DNA of 39,910 nucleotides from Selenomonadaceae bacterium (GCA_017535925.1 JAFXTD010000023.1:1-39910); one strand, 5' to 3'. Shown: positions 1-9,051, counted from the first letter of the stretch. The notes: generated by a model from the sequence alone, not told the origin. Translations and numbers: made by a program.

Positions 1-157
1 CGGTCGTGACTTGCAATGGTGGAAAGAATTTTTCTCGGTGTGCCGCATGACAGGCTACAACGGTTACGTTTCACTCGAAATGGAAGATTTAACCATGAGC
101 GTCGAAGCCGGCTTGCAAACTTCGATTGACGCTTTGAATCAAACAATAAGCAAATAA
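1..157 (+). CDS. Sugar phosphate isomerase/epimerase, C-terminal end (partial)
   Basis: The gene enters from the left edge; the open frame starts at base 2 and ends at the TAA at 155-157. About 51 C-terminal residues are visible. They contain a WWKEFFSV stretch, then MTGYNGYVSLEMEDL and a final helix, which resembles the last strand and helix of xylose-isomerase-like TIM-barrel epimerases, where a glutamate near the C-terminus helps bind metal (here the E of SLEMED). Substrate cannot be told from this fragment. A hairpin followed by a T run lies about 35 bases downstream, so the gene probably ends its transcript here. Family-level call only. Confidence 0.65.
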   Translation, partial: GRDLQWWKEFFSVCRMTGYNGYVSLEMEDLTMSVEAGLQTSIDALNQTISK

Positions 158-190
158 ATGCCTTACCTCTAATCTTTCGGATAAATTTTA

Positions 191-228
191 ACCTGCAGGA
201 AAAATTTTTTTCTGCGGGAATTTTTTTG
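191..228 (+). terminator. Rho-independent terminator after the isomerase gene
   Basis: A 7-bp stem (CCTGCAG against CTGCGGG, one G-U pair) encloses an A/T-rich loop and is followed by a run of seven T. It sits 35 bases after the stop codon of the upstream partial gene. Confidence 0.6.
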
Positions 229-255
229 TTCAAAGGAGGCGAAAGCTTTATGAAG

Positions 256-280
256 TTAGTGATTAGTGATTAGTGATTAG
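256..280 (+). repeat. Heptamer tandem array (TTAGTGA unit, about 3.5 copies)
   Basis: Three and a half perfect copies of the 7-base unit TTAGTGA lie between the terminator and rsmI. This is one of at least thirteen heptamer array loci in the window. Confidence 0.85.
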
Positions 281-350
281 AAAAATCCTACAAGTTACAA
301 GCTGACAGCCGAATCGATGACCTTGACAAAATTTTTTGGGAGGAATAAAT

Positions 351-1175
351 TTGCACGGGATTTTATATTTATGCGCCACGCCGATTGGAAATTTGGAAGA
401 CATGACGTTTCGGGCGATACGGATTCTGCGCGAAGTCGATTTAATCGCGGCGGAAGACACGCGGCGCACGCGAAAACTTTTGACGCACTTTGAAATTCAC
501 ACGCCGATGATTCGTTTCGACGAAAATTGCAAAGCCTCCGTTGCCGAAAAAATTTTGCAAAGACTTCTTGCCGGCGAATCGGTTGCGGTCGTGAGTGACG
601 CAGGCTTACCGGCAATTTCAGACCCGGGCACCGACTTGGTCAAGCTTGCAATCGACGCGGGAATAAAAGTTTGTCCGATACCGGGAGCCAACGCCGCCTT
701 GAGCGCGCTGATTTGTTCGGGATTGGATACGTCGAAATTTTTATTCGCGGGCTTCGCACCCAAGACAAAAAAAAATCGCCGCGAGTTCTTTGAAAAACTT
801 TCGACGATTGAGGCGACGCTGATATTTTATGAGGCACCGCACCGCTTGAAAAATTTTTTGGAGGAATTGGCGGAAGTCTTCGGCGAACGTGAAATTGTCT
901 TGGCGAGAGAATTGACCAAAGTCCACGAGGAATTTCTTCGCGGGAAAATATCCGAGCTGCTTGAAAAAATATCCGAGCCGCGAGGCGAATTCGTTGTCGT
1001 CGTCGAAGGAAAAAAATTTTCGGAACCTGCCACACCCGAAGAAAATATTTTTGAGGTCGTCGAAAAATTTATGGCGGCGGGCTTGGACAAAAAATCAGCC
1101 ATGCGCGAGACGGCAAAAAAATTCAACGTGAGCCGCCGCGAAATTTACAACAGGTTATTAGGAACTGGGAAGTAG
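351..1175 (+). CDS. rsmI: 16S rRNA (cytidine(1402)-2'-O)-methyltransferase RsmI
   Basis: RsmI uses S-adenosylmethionine to 2'-O-methylate C1402 in the decoding centre of 16S rRNA. The protein has about 274 residues, normal for the family, with the N-terminal LCATPIGNLEDMT motif, the AEDTRRTRKLL segment, VSDAGLPAISDPG in the SAM-binding tetrapyrrole-methylase-like fold, and the downstream FAPKTKKNRREFF and FYEAPHRL motifs. I chose the TTG at 351 because GGGAGG at 338-343 is spaced 7 bases before it; an in-frame TTG at 336 overlaps that ribosome site. The last residues (GTGK) and the stop codon lie inside a heptamer repeat array, so the native C-terminus may have been replaced by repeat sequence. 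metG follows 77 bases later on the same strand. Confidence 0.93.
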   Translation: MHGILYLCATPIGNLEDMTFRAIRILREVDLIAAEDTRRTRKLLTHFEIHTPMIRFDENCKASVAEKILQRLLAGESVAVVSDAGLPAISDPGTDLVKLAIDAGIKVCPIPGANAALSALICSGLDTSKFLFAGFAPKTKKNRREFFEKLSTIEATLIFYEAPHRLKNFLEELAEVFGEREIVLARELTKVHEEFLRGKISELLEKISEPRGEFVVVVEGKKFSEPATPEENIFEVVEKFMAAGLDKKSAMRETAKKFNVSRREIYNRLLGTGK

Positions 1176-1234
1176 GAACTGGGAACTAGTTCACTAATCC
1201 CTACTAGTTCCTTGTTCCTAGTTCCTAGTTCCTG
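1158..1234 (+). repeat. Inverted pair of heptamer arrays (GGAACTA / TAGTTCC)
   Basis: Units of the form GGAACTG/GGAACTA run from 1161 to about 1190, and their reverse complement (CTAGTTC units) runs from about 1203 to 1233, so the RNA could fold into a long imperfect hairpin between rsmI and metG. Read on the minus strand, the second arm has the layout unit, unit, variant, unit (GAACTAG, GAACTAG, GAACAAG, GAACTAG). The first arm supplies the rsmI stop codon. Confidence 0.85.
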
Positions 1235-1252
1235 ATAAAGGGAGGAAACTCA

Positions 1253-2773
1253 ATGAAAACATTTTACATCACGACGCCGATTTACTACCCAAGCGCAAAC
1301 TTGCACATCGGGCACGCCTATTGCACGACGATTGCCGACGCCATTGCCCGCTACAAACGTTTGGCGGGTTACGAAGTTTTTTTCTTGACCGGCTCCGACG
1401 AACACGGGCAAAAAATTCAACGCACCGCACAAGCCGAAAATAAAACGCCGCTTGAATATGTCGACCCGATTGTTGAGAACTTCAAGGAGCTTTGGAAAAA
1501 ATTTTACATCTCGAACGACGACTTTATCCGCACGAGCGAGCCGCGTCACGAAAAAGTTGTTCAAGAAATTTTCAAGCGCATTCAAGACAACGGAGACATT
1601 TACAAGGGCGAATACACGGGGCTTTATTGCACGCCCTGCGAATCGTATTGGACGGAGTTGCAGCTTGACGAAAACGGCTGTTGTCCCGATTGCCATCGCC
1701 CTGTTGAAAAAGTTTCGGAGGAAGCTTATTTCTTCAAGCTGTCGAAGTACGCCGATAAACTTTTGCAACACATCGAGGAGCACCCCGAATTTATCGTGCC
1801 GACCTCGCGCCGCAACGAAATGATTAATTTCATAAAGAGCGGGCTGGAGGATTTGTGTATTTCGCGCACGTCGTTTGATTGGGGAATTCCCGTGCCCGGC
1901 GACGAACGCCACGTCATTTACGTTTGGTTCGACGCCGTCATAAATTACATTACACCGCTGATTCACAACCCCGATATGAAAAAATTTTGGCCGGCGGATA
2001 TTCACCTCGTCGGCAAAGAAATTGTCCGTTTCCACACAATCATTTGGCCGGCAATGCTCATGGCGGCAGGTCTTCCCTTGCCGAAACAAATTTACGGTCA
2101 CGGCTGGCTCGTCACCGACAGCGGCAAAATGTCCAAGTCCAAAGGCAACGTCGTCGACCCCGTGGCTTTGGTTGAGGAATTCGGCGCGGACGCAATCAGA
2201 TATTTTCTGCTTAGAGAAATAACTTTGGGGCTCGACGGCAATTTCAATCGCGATGCTCTCATTCAACGAATCAATTCCGACCTCGCAAACGACTTGGGAA
2301 ATCTTTTGCACAGAACGCTGAACATGATCGGCAAGTTCCAAAAGAAAATTTTAATCGCCTCGACCGAAGGCACCGACCTCGACAAAAGTTTTCGTCTGGA
2401 GGCTCTCGACACTGCTGAAGAATATCGGCAACTCATGGAAAATATTCAGCTGTCCGACGCCGTCAAAGTCGTTTGGAAATTTATCGGGCGGGCGAACAAA
2501 TACATTGACGAAACAACGCCGTGGAAACTTGCCAAAGACGAAACGCAACGTCAAGAGCTGGCGAACGTTCTTTACAACCTCGCCGAATCGTTGAGGATTG
2601 TCGGGATTTTAATTTCGCCGTTCATGCCCGCGACCGCCGAAAAAATTTTTGAACAGCTGAAAGTTTCTTCGGAACCCAAGCTCGACGACGCGAAAGTTTT
2701 CGGTCTGCTTGAGGCGAATCACGAAGTCGGCAAGCCCGAACAACTTTTCCCGCGCATACTGATTGAAGATTGA
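1253..2773 (+). CDS. metG: Methionyl-tRNA synthetase
   Basis: This class I aminoacyl-tRNA synthetase charges tRNA-Met with methionine. The N-terminus (TTPIYYPSANLHIGHAY) carries the HIGH signature, and KMSKSKGN near residue 295 is the second catalytic signature. Two CxxC pairs between residues 120 and 145 (CTPC and CPDC) form the zinc-knuckle region. At 506 residues it ends after the anticodon-binding helical domain and lacks the C-terminal EMAP/Trbp111-like tRNA-binding domain found in many Firmicute enzymes of about 650 residues; this short form is known and no truncation is implied. The ATG follows a GGGAGG site. It is co-directional with rsmI, separated by the inverted repeat array. A hairpin element begins 20 bases after the stop. 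Confidence 0.95.
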   Translation: MKTFYITTPIYYPSANLHIGHAYCTTIADAIARYKRLAGYEVFFLTGSDEHGQKIQRTAQAENKTPLEYVDPIVENFKELWKKFYISNDDFIRTSEPRHEKVVQEIFKRIQDNGDIYKGEYTGLYCTPCESYWTELQLDENGCCPDCHRPVEKVSEEAYFFKLSKYADKLLQHIEEHPEFIVPTSRRNEMINFIKSGLEDLCISRTSFDWGIPVPGDERHVIYVWFDAVINYITPLIHNPDMKKFWPADIHLVGKEIVRFHTIIWPAMLMAAGLPLPKQIYGHGWLVTDSGKMSKSKGNVVDPVALVEEFGADAIRYFLLREITLGLDGNFNRDALIQRINSDLANDLGNLLHRTLNMIGKFQKKILIASTEGTDLDKSFRLEALDTAEEYRQLMENIQLSDAVKVVWKFIGRANKYIDETTPWKLAKDETQRQELANVLYNLAESLRIVGILISPFMPATAEKIFEQLKVSSEPKLDDAKVFGLLEANHEVGKPEQLFPRILIED

Positions 2774-2793
2774 TTATCGAAAAATTTTTTGTT

Positions 2794-3012
2794 GGGGCGT
2801 GTTGGTAAATTAAAAAGCAGCGGTGAGCGAACACCCGGCCGCACATGGACGTGCGGCCGCCGCGACTTAAAACCTGGAAGGTTTTATAGCGGTCAACGCC
2901 CTTTTCTTTTGCTACTTTTCTTTTGGGCGCTGCAAAAGAAAAGTAGATTTAAAAAATAAAAGTCATTACAACGCTCAATCGGAGCTGTCGGTTGAATTTA
3001 TCAAAAGCACCT
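2794..3012 (+). mobile_element. Hairpin-rich miniature element, copy A
   Basis: About 219 bp without a coding region. The left end (2794-2811) and right end (2995-3012) form imperfect terminal inverted repeats related to GGGGCTGTTGGTAAATT. Between them are three stems: 2837-2858 (GGCCGCAC/GTGCGGCC), 2869-2885 (AAAACCT/AGGTTTT) and 2912-2946 (14 bp, CTACTTTTCTTTTG against its complement). Copies B (9835-10050) and C (about 19911-20022) have the same stems with paired base changes. The right end overlaps the stop codon of the minus-strand acyl-CoA ligase gene. The terminal repeats match those of the IS5-type remnant at 9052-9831, so it may be a MITE moved by such a transposase. Confidence 0.75.
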
Positions 3013-4655
3013 AAGCCTTCTGCGAATCGCGGAGGGCTTTAATTTTTTTGAGGGCATCCGTCTTTAAAGAAACCGAATCAATTTTGCCGCTGCCAAGCAG
3101 AGGAAATTTATCGTAAACGAAAAAGCGCGCGGGGATTTTATATTTGGCAATCCTCGCGGAAAGTTCGGCTCGCAAATTATTTTCGTCGAAAGTTTTTCCG
3201 GTTTTCAGCTTGACACAGGCACAAACCTCCTCGCCGAAAAAATCGTGAGGCACGCCGAAAACTTTCACGTCGTCGATAATTTCAAATTCGGAAATCGCCT
3301 CTTCGACTTCTGCGGGATAAATATTTTCTCCGCCGCGAATGATTATCTCCTTGATTCTGCCGGTCAAGTGCAAGTAGCCGTTCGCGTCGAGCTTGCCCAA
3401 GTCGCCCGTGTGCAACCAGCCTTCCGCGTCAATCGTCTGTTCTTCGGGGCGCAATTTGTAATAGCCCGTCATGAGATTGAAACCTTGAACCAAAATTTCT
3501 CCGATACCTTCCGAATCGGGCTTGTCGATTTTGATTCGAATGTTTTTGACGGGCTTGCCGACGGTGTGCAAAATATTTTCGAGGCTGTCGCCGTAAGCGG
3601 TAATGCTGACGGGTGCCGGTTCGCTCAAGCCGTAGCTCGACATAAAGTGATCGTTCGGCATAAGCTTTTGAAAAATTTTTATTTGAGTTTCGGCAGCTCT
3701 TGCGCCGCTGATAATCGAACAACGCAACGAGGAAAATTTTTCCGCGCCGAAATTTTTATTGTTAATCAGAGCGAGGAGCATCGTCGGGACGGAATGAAAA
3801 ATCGTGCAACGTTCCCGCGAAATTAAATTCAAAATAGAATCGGTACGAATTTTTTCGGGAAGGTAAATCGTCGAACCGGCAATCGCATTTGCAAAAATCC
3901 CCGCGACAAGTCCGAAGATATGAAAGAACGGAAGAATCACGCAAGCTTTATCGGAGGCAGCAAGTGTCCGGTCTTTGGAATTAATCTGCGCGGCGTTCAA
4001 AATGTTGTAAGACGAGAGCAAAACGCCCTTGAGCTTGCCGATCGTGCCCGAAGTGAAAATCATGACGGCGGGGTCGTCTTCGCGCACGATTTGCCGAATT
4101 TTATTTATGACAACGGTGCGCGCCTTAAAGTTCACGTCATTGCGAAAGGAATAAAACGTTTGGATTTTGTCTCCGCAAAGATTTTTTATTTCGTCAAGCG
4201 AGGCGGACATTTCTCCGTAACAAAAATGCGTGACGTTTGCATAATCGACAAGCGAGGAAATTTCTTTGGCGCAGAGGTTGAAGTTCACGAGCACGGCACC
4301 GGCTCCGAGCTTTTGAACGGCGTAAAAAGTCAAAATCCGGTTAATCGAGTTCGCGCTGCAAATCGCAACGTGACTGCCTTGCCGAACATTTTTTTTGCAA
4401 GTCGGCGGCGATTATTTCTTTCCAAATGTATTCTTCACCCGCGCTGACGACAAAAATTTTTTCGGCAGAATAAGTTGCTTTGTCTCTCAAAAATTTTTTG
4501 AACGAAACTTGAACATACGGCGAAGATTTTTCCGCGTCAACAAATTCGTTCAGCACGTCTTCGACCTTCGGCGCGGCGGCATTCAAAACATCAAGCCTCC
4601 CCGCGACAAAAATTTTCAACGCGCCGGAATTAAGACGTTCATTTGTTATAGTCAT
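3011..4655 (-). pseudogene. Acyl-CoA synthetase (AMP-forming), split by a frameshift
   Basis: AMP-dependent ligases activate carboxylic acids to acyl-CoA through an acyl-adenylate. The long 3' part (440 residues, start at 4333) has the phosphate-binding loop IFTSGTIGKLKG, the adenylate motif region SSYGLSEP, GWLHTGDLG, and the C-terminal GRIKEIIIRGGENIYPAEVEE with the late GSGKID lysine. The first segment is in another frame (4341-4655, ATG after GAGGAG) and begins MTITNERLNSG...GRLDVLN, which resembles the start of a STAS domain, before joining an acyl-ligase N-terminus (SFKKFLRDKA). The frames meet at eight T on the plus strand (4389-4396). With seven, the protein would read through DLQKN into VRQGSHVAICSANS, exactly as expected for the family. 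It is either inactivated, phase-variable, or a sequencing error; decay of the neighbouring genes favours inactivation. Confidence 0.8.
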
Positions 4656-4692
4656 GATGACTCCTCAAAAAATTTTTTAGTTGGTGATTGAA

Positions 4693-4863
4693 ATGAAGCG
4701 CGAAATTTTAACGGACAAAGAACTCGATATGGTTGCGGGCGGAGGCAAGACGCCGCAAATTCCTTCAGCCGGTGACCGTGAAAAATTTTCTTCGCCCGCG
4801 TGGCTCGACAACATTAAAAGCGAAATGAATCCCGCTATACACAGAATCACGTCGACCTTTTGA
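4693..4863 (+). CDS. Small peptide with a double-glycine leader-like N-terminus
   Basis: A 56-residue ORF begins MKREILTDKELDMVAGGG. The LTDKELDMVAGG stretch matches the general form of double-glycine leaders that ABC peptidase-transporters cleave in class II bacteriocins and NHLP/Nif11-type RiPP precursors. The remaining 38 residues are polar with no cysteine. The start is the ATG at 4693 with a weak GGTG five bases upstream; a TTG at 4681 is also possible. It is divergent from the acyl-CoA ligase, 37 bases away. No peptidase or modification enzyme lies in the window. Caution: the C-terminal part (DNIKSEM) would fit an upstream, frame-disrupted N-terminus of the citrate synthase remnant, so this could be a chance fusion of two decayed pieces. 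Confidence 0.45.
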   Translation: MKREILTDKELDMVAGGGKTPQIPSAGDREKFSSPAWLDNIKSEMNPAIHRITSTF

Positions 4864-5903
4864 AAAGCAACGATTACATCGACCCCGCGCTTTATGAAGA
4901 AAATCATTTCGACAAAATACATCGACGGCAAAAAAAAACTTGCGAGGGTGAACTTTGGTATCGCGGTCACAAAATCAACGGGCTTATCGAAAATCTCGGC
5001 AACGAACTCGGCTTTGAGAAAATCGCTTACCTGCTGATTATGGGCGTGCTCCCCGACGACAACGAGCTTGCCGAATTCAAAAAAGTTTTGGGCTAGGCAC
5101 GGACTTTACCGGCGCACTTTACCCGCGATATTATCATGAAGGCTCCGACCGCTCCGGATACAAGAGTGGGCAATTCCCTGCGTCAATGCCTCGAACTTAT
5201 CGCGACCTTCCCTCTGTTCGCGGCGTATGCTTATCACTCTTACAATCACTACAAAAAGGGCGGCTCAATGTATATTCACATGCCCGACCCGAAACTTTCT
5301 GCAGCGGAAAATCTTTTGAGCCTCTTGCGACCCGACAGACAATACACGCCGCTTGAAGCCAAGGTTTTGGATATGGCACTGATTCTTCACATGGAACACG
5401 GCGGCGCGAATTTGAAATTTATCAGCATGATGGGCGACATTCGCGAGCACGTCAACGATTGGTACGACCGCGACGAGGTTGCCGCTTACGTTCAAAAAAT
5501 CGTCAACAAAGAAGCTTTCGACCACACGGGTTTGGTTTACGGCATGGGGCACGCGGTTTATACGCTCTCCGACCCGCGCGAAAAAATCTTGAAAGAATAT
5601 GTCAAGCAGCTCGTCCGCGAAAAAGGCACCTTCGACGCAGACTTTGCCTTGCATGAAAATATCGAGGCAGTCGTGCCCGAAATTATCGCCAAAGCTCGGA
5701 ACATGCCTCGCCCGCCCGCGCCCAATGTCGACTTCTACAGCGGCGCAGTCTATTACATGCTCGGAGTCCCGCCGTCGTTCTACACCGCGATTTTCGCCAT
5801 TGCCCGAATCGTCGACCGGACTGCTCATCGTTTGGAAGAGTTGTCCACTTCAAATAAAATCATTCGCCCCGCTTACAAGAGCGTCATGAAATTGGAAGGA
5901 TGA
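4818..5903 (+). pseudogene. gltA: Citrate synthase remnant (several lesions)
   Basis: Citrate synthase condenses acetyl-CoA and oxaloacetate. The catalytic landmarks survive: the histidine of HMEHGGAN, the histidine of YGMGHAVYTLSDPR and the aspartate of NVDFYSG, plus a normal C-terminus. The gene is nevertheless broken in several places. A TAG at 5094-5096 stands in frame where the family has glutamate (LG-stop-ARTLPAHFTRDIIMKAP). About 30 residues expected after MKAP are missing. Near 4930 the IDGKK segment is in a different frame from CEGELWYRG, across a run of nine A. The N-terminus before NDYIDPALYEE lacks a convincing start. Fragments of 78 (4860-5096) and 255 residues (5136-5903) remain open. 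The stop codon overlaps the next ATG at 5900. Confidence 0.85.
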
Positions 5904-5992
5904 AAGAATTTACCAAACTTCGCGCGATTTTATTTTTGGCGGGAGGCGCGGCATTCGTCACCAAAACTTTTATCGACCCGAAAACAAAATGA
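5900..5992 (+). CDS. Tiny ORF overlapping the citrate synthase stop, unknown
   Basis: A 30-residue frame (MKEFTKLRAILF then LAGGAAFVTK) starts at an ATG that overlaps the citrate synthase TGA and follows GGAAGG closely. It has one hydrophobic segment and stops at 5990-5992. I do not recognise it. It may be the remaining N-terminus of a small membrane-associated protein that once followed citrate synthase. It lies in a block of decayed genes. Confidence 0.25.
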   Translation: MKEFTKLRAILFLAGGAAFVTKTFIDPKTK

Positions 5993-6035
5993 CCGTCGGC
6001 GTGGCGCAACATGATGAATCGGACGCAGTTGTTCT

Positions 6036-6696
6036 TTGGAAACGCTGATTAATTTAAGTCACGAGGTCATCGGAGTTTTGACGGCAACAAGCGTAAAGAT
6101 TTTTGTTTCGATAGTTGCGGCTTATATGAAGTCGTGGTCGTCGCACAAGCCTTTCGATTATTTTGCGTCGTGTTCAGCGTACCGTTCCTTGCAATGCAAA
6201 TGCTCGACGAAACGGAGGCGGCGGTTGCCCTCGAAAAAGTTGACGAATGGCATTGGCTTGCCTTAATTCCGATTTGTTTTGCGGGACGGTTTATCGGGAA
6301 AAAACTTCACTTGCCGACGAAACATCACGGCATTTTTCTCGACGTTGATTCATCCTCTCGAAGAGGCACCGAAATTTAACATCGGCTTGTATATCGGCAC
6401 ACACCTCGACAAGGAAAGATTAATCGCATTGCGCTCAATGGTATAACGCGGCAATGATAGCGTCCGGCTCACGCATGGCAATTTTCTTGTCGAAGACTTA
6501 CGGTTTCTCGTTGATAACGGCGTTCTTGGCAATGGCACCGGGCGGCATAACGGAAATGTGCGTCGCGGGCTTGGCAATGGGCGCGAACGTCCCGCTGATT
6601 TTGGCTTATCAGCTGTTCAGGTTGCTGACAATAAATTTTGCGTCGCCGTTCGTGATTAATTGGTACTTCAAACGAAATGAGGAGGAAAAAACTTGA
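6036..6696 (+). pseudogene. AbrB-family membrane transporter remnant
   Basis: AbrB-family (PF05145) proteins are multi-span inner-membrane permeases with two related halves. The last 80 residues are open (6454-6696) and carry the family hallmark AMAPGGITEM, followed by a hydrophobic helix and LAYQLFRLL. Upstream, a piece in another frame (6134-6379) contains VVVAQAFRLFCVVFSVPF, which looks like the end of the first half, and a third frame (6036-6130) holds LINLSHEVIGVLTATSVKIF. At least two frame changes and missing segments separate these pieces, so no functional protein can be made. GAGGAGG near its 3' end serves the next remnant, whose ATG overlaps this gene's TGA. Confidence 0.65.
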
Positions 6697-7885
6697 TGGA
6701 AAGTTTAAAAGGCAAAAGACTGTTACTTTTGGGCGGAGACTTCTGGATGGAAGAGCTCGCGCAATACGCAAAAGAAACGGGCGTCAAATTGATTGCCACG
6801 GCTAAGAAAGCTCCGTCGAAACTTTTTGAGATTGCGGAGGAAAGTTACACCGTCGACCCGACGCCGAGGGCATGAAAAAATTAATTCGTGATGCCAAAAT
6901 TGACGCGGTACATCCCGGCTCGGCTGAACCCGTTATCGGCGCGGCAAGTGCTTACCTGCGCGAGGTCGGTTTGCCCTGTTACGCCACGCCCGAACAATGC
7001 GCCGTCCTCCACGAAAAAATTGCCTTCAAAGAACTTTGCGATTCGGTCGGCTTGCCCGTCGTCAAGAGAATTGACGTTGACGAATCCGACCTTGCCAAAA
7101 GTGCCGCCGAAATAAAATATCCCGTCATTGCCAAACCTGTCGACTCGTCCGGCAGCGCGGGATGTTGTGTTTGCAGAAACGCCGAAGAATTTTTGAGCGG
7201 CTACAACGAAGCCAAACAAAATTCTTTCACGGGCAAAGTTATCGTCGAATCTTTCGTCGACAATCGCAGCGTATACCTTTATTACACCTTCAGCGGCGGC
7301 AAACCGTACTTCACGGGTGTGACCAGAAAATATACCGTCAAATATCCGCAAGGCAATTATGTCCTGTCGTTGCGTCTCGGCGAAAGTCCGTTCATTGCCG
7401 ACATTCGCGCACGCTTCGAAGAAAAACTTTTCGCCATGTTCAAGAAGATTGATTTGCGCGAAGGCGTCCTGTGGCTGGAAATTTTCCACGACGGCAAGGG
7501 AACATATTACTTTAACGAGGCGGGTTATCGCTATAACAGCTCGGTCTCGATTTACATGACGAATTTTTTCTACGGCATCAATCAGTTGTATACGGGGCTT
7601 TATTTTGAGCTGACGGGTAAGAGCCAAATCGACGGGCACAAATAACTTCGCGACAACGTCCTGACTGTTTGTGTCGGGCGTCCCGTCGGTTTGAAAATCG
7701 AAGATACCGGCACGTTTAAGCATGTGTTCGCCGTCGTTCAATTCGTGTTTGACACCAAAGAAGAATTCCTTGCCACGCTCGACGACATTCACAAAACGAT
7801 TCACGTCAAAGATACCGACGGCAATGAAATGATCAATCGTATTTTCGATGCCGACAAAGAAACTGCCGATTTCTTCAGTTGTTAG
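6696..7885 (+). pseudogene. ATP-grasp carboxylate-amine ligase remnant
   Basis: ATP-grasp ligases couple carboxylates to amines or thiols using ATP; the substrate here is unknown. The N-terminal piece (ATG 6696, after GAGGAGG) has the Rossmann-like GKRLLLLGGDFWMEEL and ends early at 6873-6875. Two bases out of register, MKKLIRDAKIDAVHPGS continues the same domain through the ATP-binding YPVIAKPVDSSGSAG loop and ends at a TAA (7643-7645). The same frame then reopens with LTVCVGRPVGLKIEDTGTF and a normal family C-terminus (DTDGNEMINRIFD) to 7885. So there is one frameshift and one stop, the latter probably with a short internal deletion. It was probably co-transcribed with the AbrB-like gene. 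Confidence 0.75.
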
Positions 7886-7930
7886 GTGTCAGAATTTTTC
7901 TAACAGCTAACAACTAACAGCTAACAGCTA
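7877..7930 (+). repeat. Heptamer array (TAACAGC unit) with an inverted partner
   Basis: TAACAGC, TAACAAC, TAACAGC, TAACAGC runs from 7901 to 7929. Read on the minus strand the order is unit, unit, variant, unit. AGTTGTTAG at 7878-7886 pairs with CTAACAACT-like sequence in the array, so a hairpin is possible between the convergent ATP-grasp remnant and ispG. Confidence 0.85.
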
Positions 7931-7954
7931 AAAAATGAGGAGGCTTGAAAAAAT

Positions 7955-9019
7955 TTATTCCGCCTCCAAAATTTTATCAAGCTCTTTGAAAAGTTCGGTG
8001 ACAAGTTCGGCTTCGGGCACCTTGCGAACGATAACGCCCTTGCGAAAAATAATTCCTTCGCCGTCGGCACCTGCAATTCCGATATCGGCAGTGCGAGCCT
8101 CGCCGGGTCCGTTGACGACGCAACCCATAACCGCAACCGTCAAATTTTTTTCAATGGAAGAAATTTTTTCCTCGACCTGCGCGGCGATAGCGGGAAGATT
8201 AATTTTCGTTCGCCCGCAAGTCGGACAAGCAATCAAAGTTACACCGCCTTCACGAAGACCGAGCGATTTTAAAATTTCTTTGGCGACTTTGACTTCGACG
8301 CAAGGGTCACCCGTCAATGAAACGCGAATGGTATCGCCGATACCTTCAGCCAACAACGCGCCGATACCGACCGCCGATTTTATGACGCCGCTTTTGACTG
8401 TACCCGCCTCCGTTATGCCCAGATGGAGCGGGTAATTTTTTTTCGCGCTCATCAATCGGTAAGCCGCCAAAGTCAACGGCACGTCGTGAGCCTTCAACGA
8501 AATTTTTATGTCGAAAAAATTTTCCGCCTCCAAAATTTTTACATGTTCCAAAGCAGATTCGACCAATGCTTCGGGAGTCGCGCCGCCGTATTTTTGCAGA
8601 AGCTTTCGACTTAACGAACCCGCATTGACTCCAATACGAATCGGGATTTTCGCCGCCCGCGCAGATTTTACGACTTCGCGAACGTGAGCCGCGCCTCCGA
8701 TGTTTCCGGGATTCAATCGCAGAGCCGCCACGCCTTGAGCAATCGATTCAAGCGCAAGTTTATAATCGAAATGAATATCCGCGATAATCGGAACCTCGAC
8801 CGCCGAAATTATTTTGCCTAAAGTTTTGGCAGCCGTCATGTCGGGCACGGCAACTCTTACAATGTCGCAACCTTGAGCCGCAAGATTTTGAATTTGTTCA
8901 ATCGTCGCCGGCGCGTCTTGCGTTTTGGTGTTCGTCATAGATTGAATGCTTATCGGCGCGCCGCCTCCGATTTTTATTTTCCCGACGCTGATTTGTCTCG
9001 TCTGTTTCCGTTCAAACAT
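7955..9019 (-). CDS. ispG: 4-hydroxy-3-methylbut-2-enyl diphosphate synthase (IspG)
   Basis: IspG (GcpE) converts methylerythritol cyclodiphosphate to HMBPP in the MEP isoprenoid pathway using a [4Fe-4S] cluster. The 354-residue protein is full length for the short bacterial form: TIM-barrel domain with ISIQSMTNTKTQD and DIVRVAVPD, RIGVNAGS, then the C-terminal iron-sulfur domain with IACPTCGRTK and MGCVVNGPGEA, giving the three cluster cysteines and the conserved glutamate. The ATG follows a GGAGGAG site. It is intact and transcribed toward the decayed block, and an IS remnant begins 33 bases upstream of its start codon, so its promoter may lie in or beside that element. Confidence 0.96.
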   Translation of the reverse strand: MFERKQTRQISVGKIKIGGGAPISIQSMTNTKTQDAPATIEQIQNLAAQGCDIVRVAVPDMTAAKTLGKIISAVEVPIIADIHFDYKLALESIAQGVAALRLNPGNIGGAAHVREVVKSARAAKIPIRIGVNAGSLSRKLLQKYGGATPEALVESALEHVKILEAENFFDIKISLKAHDVPLTLAAYRLMSAKKNYPLHLGITEAGTVKSGVIKSAVGIGALLAEGIGDTIRVSLTGDPCVEVKVAKEILKSLGLREGGVTLIACPTCGRTKINLPAIAAQVEEKISSIEKNLTVAVMGCVVNGPGEARTADIGIAGADGEGIIFRKGVIVRKVPEAELVTELFKELDKILEAE

Positions 9020-9051
9020 TTGCTCTCCTCCAAAAATAATATCAACCGATT

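Noticed and set aside
1250-2341. A 363-residue open frame on the minus strand opposite metG
   Set aside because: It is the shadow of metG's strong codon bias: no ribosome site, no recognisable family, and metG is unmistakable.
7901-7930. Heptamer arrays as CRISPR
   Set aside because: Repeats are 7 bases with no spacers and no cas genes.
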